Positions 1 to 8,022 of a stretch of DNA of 38,484 nucleotides are shown in pieces (position 1 is the stretch's first letter; each line of letters begins with the position of its first letter). The position numbers and the translations under genes are program-made. This DNA comes from Burkholderia anthina (GTDB lineage Bacteria > Pseudomonadota > Gammaproteobacteria > Burkholderiales > Burkholderiaceae): positions 1 through 38,484 of the forward strand of contig NZ_CABVLY010000044.1 in the NCBI RefSeq assembly GCF_902498995.1, written 5' to 3'. Under the pieces are notes generated by a model. It saw nothing but the letters and a program-made list of their open reading frames with translations, was not told the DNA's origin and ran no database searches.

Positions 1-3000
1 AACGTGACGACGAGCGGCAACGCGAGCGGCACGTCGATGACGGCGATCAAGCCGGGCGACACGATGACGGTCGACGGTGGCAAGAACATTTCCCTGACGC
101 AGGACGGTTCGACGATCTCGATTGCGACGAGCGACACACCGACGTTCACGAGCGTAGGAATCGACAATGGTGGCCCGATGCTGTCGGATTCGGGTCTCGA
201 CATGGCGAACCAGAAGATCACGAACGTCGCACCGGGTGACGTGTCATCGACCAGCACCGACGCAGTAAACGGTTCTCAGTTGAACGACACGAATCAGAAG
301 GTGCAGCAGGCAAGCGATCAGGCGGTGAAGTACGACACGAACCCGGACGGCTCGGTCAACTACAACAGCGTGACGCTGAACCCCGGTGGCTCGCCGGCGA
401 AGCTCGGCAATGTGGCGGCCGGAGATGTGTCGGCGACCAGCACGGACGCGATCAACGGTTCACAGCTGTACGAAACGAACCAGAGCGTGACGAAGTTGGG
501 CGACACGCTCAACAACATTGCCGGCGATACGAGCGAGACGTACACCGATCAAAACGGGATCGGTATCCGCTACGCACGCACGAACGAATCCGGTCTCGCG
601 CAGACCGATGCGTTCGCACAGTCCCCGGGCAGCACGGCCGTCGGTTACGCGGCAACCGCAAGTGCGGACAACGCACTGGCCCTGGGTCGGGAAACGACGG
701 CCTCGCATGCAGGCAGCGTCGCACTGGGCGCGAACGCTATCGCGGACGGCGCGACGCTCGGCAACGCCGCGTACAACCCTGGCACGGGCCCGCTCGCCGG
801 CACGACTCCAGTCGGCGAAGTGAGCGTCGGCAGCAGCGGTGCGGAACGCCGGATCACGAACGTAGCGGCGGGCGCGGAAGACACGGACGCGGTGAACGTG
901 AGCCAGTTGAAGGCGTTGCAATCGAGCGTCGGTGATGTGAGCGATCGTGCGGTGAAGTACGACGGCAAGCCTGGCGATCCGAAAACGCAGATCACGCTCG
1001 AAGGTCCAACATCGACAGACGGCGGCAAGACGGGCGGCACGAAGCTTACGAACGTTGCGCAAGGCGACGTATCGGCAAGTAGTTCGGACGCCGTGAACGG
1101 TTCGCAACTTCACCAGACGAACCAGACCGTGAACAACGTGGGCGACAGCACGGCCTCGGTGATTGGCGGCGGTGCATCGTACGACCCGGCAACCGGCAAG
1201 GTCACGGGGCCGACGTACAACATCGCGGGTGGCCAGCAGACGACGATCAGCGACGCGATCAACGCGTTGAATCAAGGCTGGAACGTGACGACGAGCGGCA
1301 ACGCGAGCGGCACGTCGATGACGGCGATCAAGCCGGGCGACACGATGACGGTCGACGGCGGCAAGAATATTTCCCTGACGCAGGACGGTTCGAAGATCTC
1401 GATTGCGACGAGCGATACGCCGACGTTCACGAGTGTGGGAATCGACAATGGTGGCCCGGTGCTTTCGGGTTCGGGTCTCGACATGGCGAACCAGAAGATC
1501 ACCCATGTCGCGCCCGGCGAGGTGTCGTCGGCGAGTACAGACGCAATCAATGGCTCGCAACTGAACGACACGAATCAGAAGATCAAGCAGGCAAGCGACC
1601 AAGCGGTGAAGTACGACACGAACCCGGACGGCTCGGTTAACTACAACAGCGTGACGCTGAACCCCGGTGGCTCGCCGGCGAAGCTTGGCAACGTGGCGGC
1701 CGGAGATGTGTCGGCGACCAGCACGGATGCGGTGAACGGCTCGCAGTTGCACCAGACGAACCAGACGGTGAACAACCAAGGCAACAGCACGGCCTCGGTG
1801 ATTGGCGGCGGTGCATCGTACGACCCGGCAACCGGCAAGGTCACGGGCCCGACATACAACATCGCAGGCGGCCAGCAGACGACGATCAGCGATGCGATCA
1901 ACGCGTTGAATCAAGGCTGGAACGTCACAACGAGCGGCAATGCAAGCGGCACGTCGGTGACGGCGATCAAGCCGGGCGACACGATGACGGTCGACGGCGG
2001 CAAGAACATTTCCCTGACGCAGGACGGTTCGAAGATCTCGATCGCAACGAGCGACACGCCGACGTTCGCGAGTGTGGGAATCGACAACGGCGGGCCGGTG
2101 CTGTCGGGTTCGGGTCTCGACATGGCGAGCCAGAAGATCACGAACGTCGCGCCGGGTGACGTTTCGGCGAGTAGCACCGACGCAGTCAACGGTTCGCAGT
2201 TGAACGACACGAACCAGAAGGTGCAGCAGGCAAGTGACCAGGCGGTGAAGTACGACACGAATCCGGACGGTTCGGTTAACTACAACAGCGTGACGCTGAA
2301 CCCCGGTGGCTCGCCGGTGAAGCTCGGCAACGTGGCGGCAGGAGATGTGTCGGCGACCAGCACGGACGTAGTCAATGGTTCACAGCTGTACGAAACGAAC
2401 CAGAGCGTGACGAAGTTGGGCGACACGCTCAACAACATTGCCGGCGATACGAGCGAGACGTACACCGATCAAAACGGGATCGGTATCCGCTACGCACGCA
2501 CGAACGAATCCGGTCTCGCGCAGACCGATGCGTTCGCACAGTCCCCGGGCAGCACGGCCGTCGGTTACGCGGCAACCGCAAGTGCGGACAACGCACTGGC
2601 CCTGGGTCGGGAAACGACGGCCTCGCATGCAGGCAGCGTCGCACTGGGCGCGACCGCGATCGCGAACGGCGCGACGCTGGGCAACGCCGCGTACAACCCT
2701 GGCACGGGCCCGCTCGCCGGCACGACTCCGGTCGGCGAAGTGAGCGTCGGCAGCAGCGGTGCGGAACGCCGGATCACGAACGTCGCGGCGGGCGCGGAAG
2801 ACACGGACGCGGTGAACGTGAGCCAGTTGAAGGCATTGCAATCGAGCGTTGGTGATGTGAGCGATCGTGCGGTGAAGTACGACGGTAACCCGGGCGACCC
2901 GAAGACGCAGATCACGCTGGAAGGCGCGGCCTCGACGGACGGCGGGAAGACGGGCGGCACGAAGATCACGAACGTGGCGCAAGGCGACGTATCGGCCAAC

Positions 3001-4830
3001 AGTACGGACGCGATCAACGGTTCACAACTCAACGAAACGAACCAGAACGTGACGAAGCTGGGCGACACGATCACGAATATTGCGGGTGACACGAGCCAGT
3101 CGTACACGGATCAGAACGGAATCGGCATTCGCTACGCACGCACGAACGAAGCGGGCTTGCCGCAAACGGATGCCTTTGCGCAAGCACCGGGCAGCACGGC
3201 TGTCGGCTATGCAGCAACCGCGAGTGCAGACAACGCACTGGCGCTGGGCCGTGAGGCATCGGCCACGCATGCGGGCAGCGTCGCACTGGGTGCGAACGCG
3301 ATCGCGGACGGCGCGACGCTCGGCAATGCCGCGTACAACCCGGGCACTGGCCCGCTCGCCGGCACGACTCCGGTCGGCGAAGTAAGCATCGGCAGCAGCG
3401 GTGCGGAACGCCGGATCACGAACGTCGCGGCGGGCGCGGAAGACACGGACGCAGTGAACGTGAGCCAGCTGAAATCGGTGGAAGCGAACCTCGGCGACCT
3501 GAGCGCGGGTGCTGTGAAGTACGACCGCAATCCCGACGGCTCGATCGACTACACGCACGTGACGCTGAACCCGGGCGGCGTGCCGACGACGATCTCGAAC
3601 GTCGCGGCGGGCGAACTGTCGGCGACGAGCACGGACGCGGTCAACGGTTCGCAACTCTACGAGACGAATCAGAACGTGACGCGACTGGGCGACCAGGTCG
3701 ACAACATCGCGAACGGCGGCGGCATCAAGTACTTCCACGCGAACGGCGGTGCGACGCCGCTGCCGGATTCCCGGGCGAATGGCGCCGGCAGCACGGCGAT
3801 GGGGCCGGCGGCGAACGCGAACGGGGCGAACTCGGTCGCGGTCGGCAACGGCGCGGTCGCGAACAAGGATGGCGACGTCGCGCTGGGCGCGGGCTCGGTG
3901 GCCGATCGTGGCGCCGAGAAATACAAGGGCAAGTATTCCGGCGCGGACAACACGACGGCCGGCACGGTGTCGGTCGGCGCGCCGGGCGCCGAGCGCACGA
4001 TCAGCAACGTGGCCGACGGCCGCGAGGCGACGGATGCGGTGAACGTGCGCCAGCTCGACGGTGCGGTCGAGGAGGCGAAGCAATACACCGACGACAGCAT
4101 CAAGAAGGTCGCGGGCGATGTCGTCGAGGTTGGCGACAAGCTGGACAAGCTCGGCGATCGCGTGACGAACGTCGAAGGCGACGTGACCAACATCAAGAAC
4201 GGCGCGGGCGGCATGTTCCAGGTCAGCCAGGATCAGACGCCGGTCGCGCCGTCCGCGAGCGGCAGCAATTCGGTGGCGGGCGGTGCAGGCGCGGTCGCGT
4301 CGGGCTCGAACAGCACGGCGCTCGGCAACCAGGCGAGCGCGACGGGCAGCAGTTCGACGGCGGTCGGTAACGGCGCGAAGGCGTCGGGCAACAACGCGGT
4401 CGCGCTGGGCGCGGGTTCCGACGGCAGCCGCGACAACGCGGTGTCGGTGGGCGCGGTGGGCCAGGAGCGCCAGATCGTCAACGTCGCGCCCGGCACGGCG
4501 GGCACCGATGCGGTCAACGTCAACCAGTTGCACGACATGGCGCGCGGCCTCGGCAGCCAGATCGCCGGCGTGCGCAACGACATGCAGAGCATGGACCACC
4601 GCCTGACCGCGGGTGTCGCCGCCGCGATGGCGATGGCGGGCCTGCCGCAGGCATACCTGCCGGGCCGGAGCATGGTCGCGATCGGTGGCGGGACGTGGCG
4701 CGGCGAAAGCGGTGTCGCGCTTGGCCTGTCGACGGTGTCCGACAACGGCAACTGGGTCGTCAAGGGCAGCGCGAGCAGCACGTCGCGCGGGGATGTCGGC
4801 GCGTCGGTCGGCGTCGGCTACCAGTGGTAA
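1..4830 (+). CDS. Trimeric autotransporter adhesin (YadA-like), 3' part; 5' end outside window
   Basis: The reading frame is open at base 1 and ends at TAA 4828-4830, so this is the C-terminal ~1,609 residues of a larger surface adhesin. It alternates YadA-type stalk/neck segments (repeated 'DAVNGSQL' and 'DAVNVSQLK' motifs) with head-type left-handed beta-roll repeats of the 'NALALGR..SVALGA' kind, the pattern of trimeric autotransporters. Three related head blocks begin near bases 541, 2461 and 3103. Three copies of a stalk block start near bases 1, 1282 and 1921. The last ~100 residues form a YadA anchor: a short coiled coil ('LGSQIAGVRNDMQSMDHRL'), a glycine-rich four-strand beta region and a terminal aromatic (YQW). 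By family knowledge it trimerises, forms a 12-strand outer-membrane barrel and mediates adhesion. The ligand cannot be read from sequence. Confidence 0.95.
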   Translation, partial: NVTTSGNASGTSMTAIKPGDTMTVDGGKNISLTQDGSTISIATSDTPTFTSVGIDNGGPMLSDSGLDMANQKITNVAPGDVSSTSTDAVNGSQLNDTNQKVQQASDQAVKYDTNPDGSVNYNSVTLNPGGSPAKLGNVAAGDVSATSTDAINGSQLYETNQSVTKLGDTLNNIAGDTSETYTDQNGIGIRYARTNESGLAQTDAFAQSPGSTAVGYAATASADNALALGRETTASHAGSVALGANAIADGATLGNAAYNPGTGPLAGTTPVGEVSVGSSGAERRITNVAAGAEDTDAVNVSQLKALQSSVGDVSDRAVKYDGKPGDPKTQITLEGPTSTDGGKTGGTKLTNVAQGDVSASSSDAVNGSQLHQTNQTVNNVGDSTASVIGGGASYDPATGKVTGPTYNIAGGQQTTISDAINALNQGWNVTTSGNASGTSMTAIKPGDTMTVDGGKNISLTQDGSKISIATSDTPTFTSVGIDNGGPVLSGSGLDMANQKITHVAPGEVSSASTDAINGSQLNDTNQKIKQASDQAVKYDTNPDGSVNYNSVTLNPGGSPAKLGNVAAGDVSATSTDAVNGSQLHQTNQTVNNQGNSTASVIGGGASYDPATGKVTGPTYNIAGGQQTTISDAINALNQGWNVTTSGNASGTSVTAIKPGDTMTVDGGKNISLTQDGSKISIATSDTPTFASVGIDNGGPVLSGSGLDMASQKITNVAPGDVSASSTDAVNGSQLNDTNQKVQQASDQAVKYDTNPDGSVNYNSVTLNPGGSPVKLGNVAAGDVSATSTDVVNGSQLYETNQSVTKLGDTLNNIAGDTSETYTDQNGIGIRYARTNESGLAQTDAFAQSPGSTAVGYAATASADNALALGRETTASHAGSVALGATAIANGATLGNAAYNPGTGPLAGTTPVGEVSVGSSGAERRITNVAAGAEDTDAVNVSQLKALQSSVGDVSDRAVKYDGNPGDPKTQITLEGAASTDGGKTGGTKITNVAQGDVSANSTDAINGSQLNETNQNVTKLGDTITNIAGDTSQSYTDQNGIGIRYARTNEAGLPQTDAFAQAPGSTAVGYAATASADNALALGREASATHAGSVALGANAIADGATLGNAAYNPGTGPLAGTTPVGEVSIGSSGAERRITNVAAGAEDTDAVNVSQLKSVEANLGDLSAGAVKYDRNPDGSIDYTHVTLNPGGVPTTISNVAAGELSATSTDAVNGSQLYETNQNVTRLGDQVDNIANGGGIKYFHANGGATPLPDSRANGAGSTAMGPAANANGANSVAVGNGAVANKDGDVALGAGSVADRGAEKYKGKYSGADNTTAGTVSVGAPGAERTISNVADGREATDAVNVRQLDGAVEEAKQYTDDSIKKVAGDVVEVGDKLDKLGDRVTNVEGDVTNIKNGAGGMFQVSQDQTPVAPSASGSNSVAGGAGAVASGSNSTALGNQASATGSSSTAVGNGAKASGNNAVALGAGSDGSRDNAVSVGAVGQERQIVNVAPGTAGTDAVNVNQLHDMARGLGSQIAGVRNDMQSMDHRLTAGVAAAMAMAGLPQAYLPGRSMVAIGGGTWRGESGVALGLSTVSDNGNWVVKGSASSTSRGDVGASVGVGYQW
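457..733 (+). repeat. Exact 277-bp direct repeat, copy 1 (inside adhesin)
   Basis: Reading the two stretches base by base, positions 457-733 are identical to 2377-2653. The offset is 1,920 bp, exactly 640 codons, so the copies are in phase. Similarity continues on both sides with scattered substitutions. Synonymous positions are also identical, which points to recent duplication or gene conversion rather than protein-level selection alone. Confidence 0.9.
2377..2653 (+). repeat. Exact 277-bp direct repeat, copy 2 (inside adhesin)
   Basis: Second copy of the stretch at 457-733, in the same frame and 640 codons downstream. Recombination between the copies would remove or add 640 residues of adhesin without breaking the frame. 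A diverged third relative of the same head block lies near 3103-3480. Confidence 0.9.
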
Positions 4831-4876
4831 GCACGCGCCCCTCATGAATGCCATTCACATTGGAAATCAACGATCC

Positions 4877-5305
4877 ATGCACAATCAGCAACAGCGTCTA
4901 TCCGGGCCGGCCGCGCGCGCGGCGGCCGCGGCCTGTCTCGCCGTGGCCCTCGCGGGCTGCGGCAGCCTCAGCACCGTCGCGCCGGAAGGCACGGCCGATC
5001 GGCCCGTGTTCCCGGACGCGAGCCGCGCGACCGTCAAGGACGGCGCGTGGCCGAACCCCGACAACCTGCGCAGCGTGCGCGCCGGCATGAGCAAGGCGCA
5101 GCTTTACGCGCTGCTCGGCACGCCGCATTTCTCCGAAGGGCTGATCGGCGTGCGCGAATGGGATTACCTGTTCCATCTGCAGTCGAAGGACGGTCCGATC
5201 CTGTGCCAGTACAAGGTGTTGTTCGACCAGGACCGGCTGGCGCGCACGTTCCTGTGGAAGCCCGCAAGCTGCGCGGACGCGCTCGGTCAGGCCGACGGTT
5301 CGTAA
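4877..5305 (+). CDS. SmpA/OmlA (BamE)-type outer-membrane lipoprotein
   Basis: A 142-residue protein with a short signal peptide ending in the lipobox LAGC, so the mature lipoprotein begins at the Cys near residue 24. After a proline-rich linker comes the BamE-like core: 'NLRSVRAGMSKAQLYALLGTP', then 'REWDYLFHL' and 'CQYKVLFDQD..LARTFLWKP', the usual two-helix/three-strand SmpA pattern. ATG 4877 is preferred because it places the hydrophobic stretch correctly; an in-frame ATG at 4844 would add 11 residues and lacks a clear ribosome site. It starts only 46 bp after the adhesin stop on the same strand, so co-transcription is likely. By analogy with accessory lipoproteins of other trimeric autotransporters, it may assist adhesin export or assembly (inference). 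It is shorter in family features than housekeeping BamE and is probably a paralogue. Confidence 0.85.
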   Translation: MHNQQQRLSGPAARAAAAACLAVALAGCGSLSTVAPEGTADRPVFPDASRATVKDGAWPNPDNLRSVRAGMSKAQLYALLGTPHFSEGLIGVREWDYLFHLQSKDGPILCQYKVLFDQDRLARTFLWKPASCADALGQADGS

Positions 5306-5504
5306 CGCGCCGCACGCCGGCATCGGGCGTCGCCCGCCGTTCGCTTCCAGCGCGAGCGGCGGCGCGCGTCGTGTTCGTCCAGGAGGCGGCCCGCCCGCCG
5401 TGTCGCGCCACCGCGTGTGTTTGCCGGCGCAGTGAGCGAAAATCGATCTCCGGTGCGATCGCATCGATCGTACCGACAGCACGCATCGACCGACAGGAGA
5501 CGAC

Positions 5505-6089
5505 ATGACGCAACCGGACGAAGCGGCGCGCACGCGCTGCGTTGCATGGCAGATCGAGCAGAGCTGGCAGGCGGTCGAATGGTGCCGGCTGGCCGAGTCG
5601 CGCACGGGCATTGACTTGTCGGGCTCGGTCGCGGGCGTGCTCGACGGCACGCCGTTTCGCGTCGACTACGCGATTGCATGCGATGCGGACTGGCTGACGC
5701 GGTCGGTGCGCGTGAACGACTGGCTCGGCACGGCGCCGCCGCGGCGGCGCGATATCCGGTGCGAAGCAGGGCGATGGACGATCGACGGTGCCGACGCGCC
5801 GGCGCTCGATGGCGCGACCGACATCGATCTCGGCTTCAGTCCGTCGACCAATACGCTGCCGATCCGGCGTCTCGGGCTGGAAGTGGGTGCATCGGCCGTG
5901 ATCCGCACGGCATGGCTGCGTTTTCCGGACTTCGACATCGTGCGCGGCGAGCAGCGCTATGCGCGTACGGCGAAGAATGTGTACCGCTACGAGAGCGGCA
6001 CGTATGCGGCCGACATCGCGATCGACGACGCGGGCCTCGTCACCGACTACGACGAATGGCGGCGCATCGGTGCGACGCGCTCGCGTTGA
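5505..6089 (+). CDS. Putative glycolipid-binding family protein (DUF1089-like)
   Basis: A 194-residue soluble protein with no signal peptide or membrane segment. ATG 5505 follows a clear AGGAG at a normal distance. The composition and order of motifs resemble the putative glycolipid-binding family (PF06475, formerly DUF1089). They include an early 'W....EW.RL' pair, 'FRVDYAIACDADWLTRSV', a central 'DIDLGFSPSTNTLPIRRL' and a late 'QRYAR...VYRYES.TYAADI.ID..GLVTDY'. The family assignment is from memory of the pattern. The biochemical activity of the family is not well established, so no reaction is assigned. It lies between the adhesin pair and a leftward sulfonate-binding gene and is not obviously part of either unit. 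Confidence 0.75.
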   Translation: MTQPDEAARTRCVAWQIEQSWQAVEWCRLAESRTGIDLSGSVAGVLDGTPFRVDYAIACDADWLTRSVRVNDWLGTAPPRRRDIRCEAGRWTIDGADAPALDGATDIDLGFSPSTNTLPIRRLGLEVGASAVIRTAWLRFPDFDIVRGEQRYARTAKNVYRYESGTYAADIAIDDAGLVTDYDEWRRIGATRSR

Positions 6090-6116
6090 CCGCGTCGCAG
6101 CGGCAATACGTCGACG

Positions 6117-7106
6117 TCAGCGGGCGTTGGCCACCGTCACCTTGCCGGGAATCAGCTTCAGCGTGCTGAACGCGTCGGCGATGTTCTGCTGATACGCGAG
6201 CGTTGCGTCGGTGATCGGCTGCACGCCGTAGCCGGCCCGCTTCAGCGCGACTTCGAGCGTCGGCGCGTCGAGGCCGACGAGCGGCGACAGTTGCGCGGCG
6301 ACTTCCGGAATATGGTCGCGTCCCCAGCGGTCGACCGCGTCGACTTCCTCGAGCAGCGTGCGCACCACCTGCGGCTGCGCGGCCGCATATTTGCGCGCGG
6401 CGAGGTAGTACTGCGTGTTGCGCACGAGCCCGTCGCCGTTCGCGACGACGCGCGCGCCGAGCTGCCGTTCGGCGGCCGCCAGATACGGATCCCAGATCAC
6501 CCAGGCATCGACGCTGCGCTGCACGAACGCGGCGCGCGCGTCGGCGGGCGTCAGGTAGATCGGCTGGATGTCGGCATACGTGAGGCCCGCGTGCTCGAGC
6601 GCCTTCACGAGCAGGTAGTGCACGTTCGAACCCTTGTTGAACGCGACCTTCTTGCCGCGCAGCTGCGCGACGTTGCGGATCGGCGAATCGGGCAGCACGA
6701 CGATCGCCTCGCCGTGCGGCGCGGGCGGTTCGTTGCCGATGTAGACGAAATCGACGCCGGCCGCCTGCGCGAAGATCGGCGGCGTTTCGCCGACCGTGCC
6801 GACGTCGATCGCGCCGGCGTTCAGCCCTTCGAGCAATTGCGGGCCGGCCGGAAACTCCAGCCATTGCACCGTGACGCCCTGGCTCGCGAGCCGCTTCTCG
6901 AGGGTGCCGCGCGCCTTGAGCACGACGAAGTTGCCGTATTTCTGGAAACCGATGCGCAGCCGCGTGCCGCCTTGTGCGTACGCGGGCAGCCCCGCGAGCG
7001 GGCCGAGCGCGAGCCCGGCCAGCCCGGCGGCCGCGCCATGCAGCAACCGGCGGCGGCGCGGGTTTTCCGGGGTCGTTTCAACGTGTGCGTATGGCGTGTC
7101 GTTCAT
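6117..7106 (-). CDS. Aliphatic sulfonate ABC transporter substrate-binding protein (SsuA-like)
   Basis: A 329-residue periplasmic binding protein. The N-terminus has an arginine run before a hydrophobic segment and AYA cleavage region ('RRRRLLHGAAAGLAGLALG'), consistent with a Tat- or Sec-type signal. The mature part begins 'LRIGFQKYGNFVVLKARGTL' and carries the SsuA landmarks 'WLEFPAGPQLLEGLNAGAID', 'GETPPIFAQAAG', 'GKKVAFNKGSNVHYLLVKAL', 'YLTPADARAAF' and 'VDAWVIWDPYLAAAE'. It should bind an alkanesulfonate or related organosulfur compound for uptake. ATG 7106 has AGGA about 8 bases upstream. No permease or ATPase gene is adjacent. The nearest transporter core is at 11,992-14,568 on the same strand, so it may feed that system or an unlinked ssuCB. 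Confidence 0.9.
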   Translation of the reverse strand: MNDTPYAHVETTPENPRRRRLLHGAAAGLAGLALGPLAGLPAYAQGGTRLRIGFQKYGNFVVLKARGTLEKRLASQGVTVQWLEFPAGPQLLEGLNAGAIDVGTVGETPPIFAQAAGVDFVYIGNEPPAPHGEAIVVLPDSPIRNVAQLRGKKVAFNKGSNVHYLLVKALEHAGLTYADIQPIYLTPADARAAFVQRSVDAWVIWDPYLAAAERQLGARVVANGDGLVRNTQYYLAARKYAAAQPQVVRTLLEEVDAVDRWGRDHIPEVAAQLSPLVGLDAPTLEVALKRAGYGVQPITDATLAYQQNIADAFSTLKLIPGKVTVANAR

Positions 7107-7323
7107 CGAGGCGTCCTGCTTGCGGGTTCACGGGCCGCGCGGGCATGCGGCGCGGTCGGCGCAGGACGGAGCCGGATGCGGGCGATGCGCGCAGCCGGCC
7201 GGCCCGCGCCGGATTCAGGACGATACGGCCGCGCGGGTTGGCGGCCAACCAATGAATCCGCATATGCAAATCAGCGGCGGGACATAGGGGCGGCAAGGGC
7301 GGCGCGGCGCCCGGCGGCTGTGC

Positions 7324-7731
7324 TCAGTCGGTGCCGAGCGGGCTTTCCTCGATCGAGTCGACCCGATCCGGATAGAACGCAAGATGGGCGCGAATCGATT
7401 CGACGGCCGGATACGGATGCTCGTACGTCCATACCGCGTCGGTCGCGCGCGCGCCGCCGGCCGGAATCGAGTAGTACGCGCAATCGCCCTTGTACGGGCA
7501 GTACGTCGCGTGGTCGGTGCGTTGCAACAGCGCCATGTCGGCATCCTCGCGCGGGATGTACAGCACGGCCGGATAGCTGGCCTCGCGCAGCGCCAGCGCG
7601 CGACGCGTATCGGCGACGACCTTGCCGGCCACCTTGACGACGACGCGCGACGGATGCGGTTCGATCGTGATCGGATGATCGGGGCCCGGCGACTTCACGG
7701 GACGAGAGGGCGTATCGGGACGAGTCGACAT
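7324..7731 (-). CDS. DUF427 (NTP_transf_9-type) domain protein
   Basis: A 135-residue soluble protein. ATG 7731 is chosen because GGAGG lies at ideal spacing just upstream; a longer frame to 7992 has no such site. The sequence shows the DUF427 pattern: 'RVVVKVAGKVVADTRRAL', 'YPAVLYIPREDAD', 'HATYCPYKGDCAYYSI', then 'AVWTYEHPYPAVESIRAHLAFYPDRVD'. The Cys-Pro-x-Lys-Gly-x-Cys segment is a hallmark of this family of single beta-sandwich-like proteins. The reaction is unknown. It lies between a sulfonate-binding protein and a DppA-like protein in opposite orientation to the latter. Confidence 0.88.
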   Translation of the reverse strand: MSTRPDTPSRPVKSPGPDHPITIEPHPSRVVVKVAGKVVADTRRALALREASYPAVLYIPREDADMALLQRTDHATYCPYKGDCAYYSIPAGGARATDAVWTYEHPYPAVESIRAHLAFYPDRVDSIEESPLGTD

Positions 7732-8022
7732 CGTGGGTCCTCCAGGAAGTGGCGGCGCGCCCGGCAGGCACGCCGGCGTTGGCCAACCGATACGATGCGC
7801 CAATTCCGCGGAAGCTGCAGGGGGACGGAAGGCGGTGCGCCGAGCGTGCCGTATCCGTGCCGTACCGCCGGCTTTCGACGCTCGCATGGACGTTCTCGTG
7901 CAGCGGCAGCGGGATGCATTCGCCGCGATAAGCAACGCCGAATTAATTGGTAAGCGATCGGCGGGATGCGCGCGAAGATCGGCGGTCGTCATTCACGTGA
8001 CCGTCTCTTTCCTTCCGCCATC

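Noticed and set aside
460..1914. Long minus-strand open frames (hundreds of residues) opposite the adhesin
   Set aside because: They are Arg/Val/His-rich, mirror the repeats of the adhesin, and have no domain, start site or codon pattern of their own. They reflect the GC-rich repeat coding on the other strand.
457..3480. CRISPR or short tandem repeat interpretation of the repetitive 5' region
   Set aside because: The repeats are long, imperfect, in-frame coding units of an adhesin, with no regular spacer pattern.
3022..4854. 610-residue minus-strand frame over the adhesin C-terminus
   Set aside because: The plus strand encodes a clear YadA anchor here, and the minus frame is an Arg-rich shadow.
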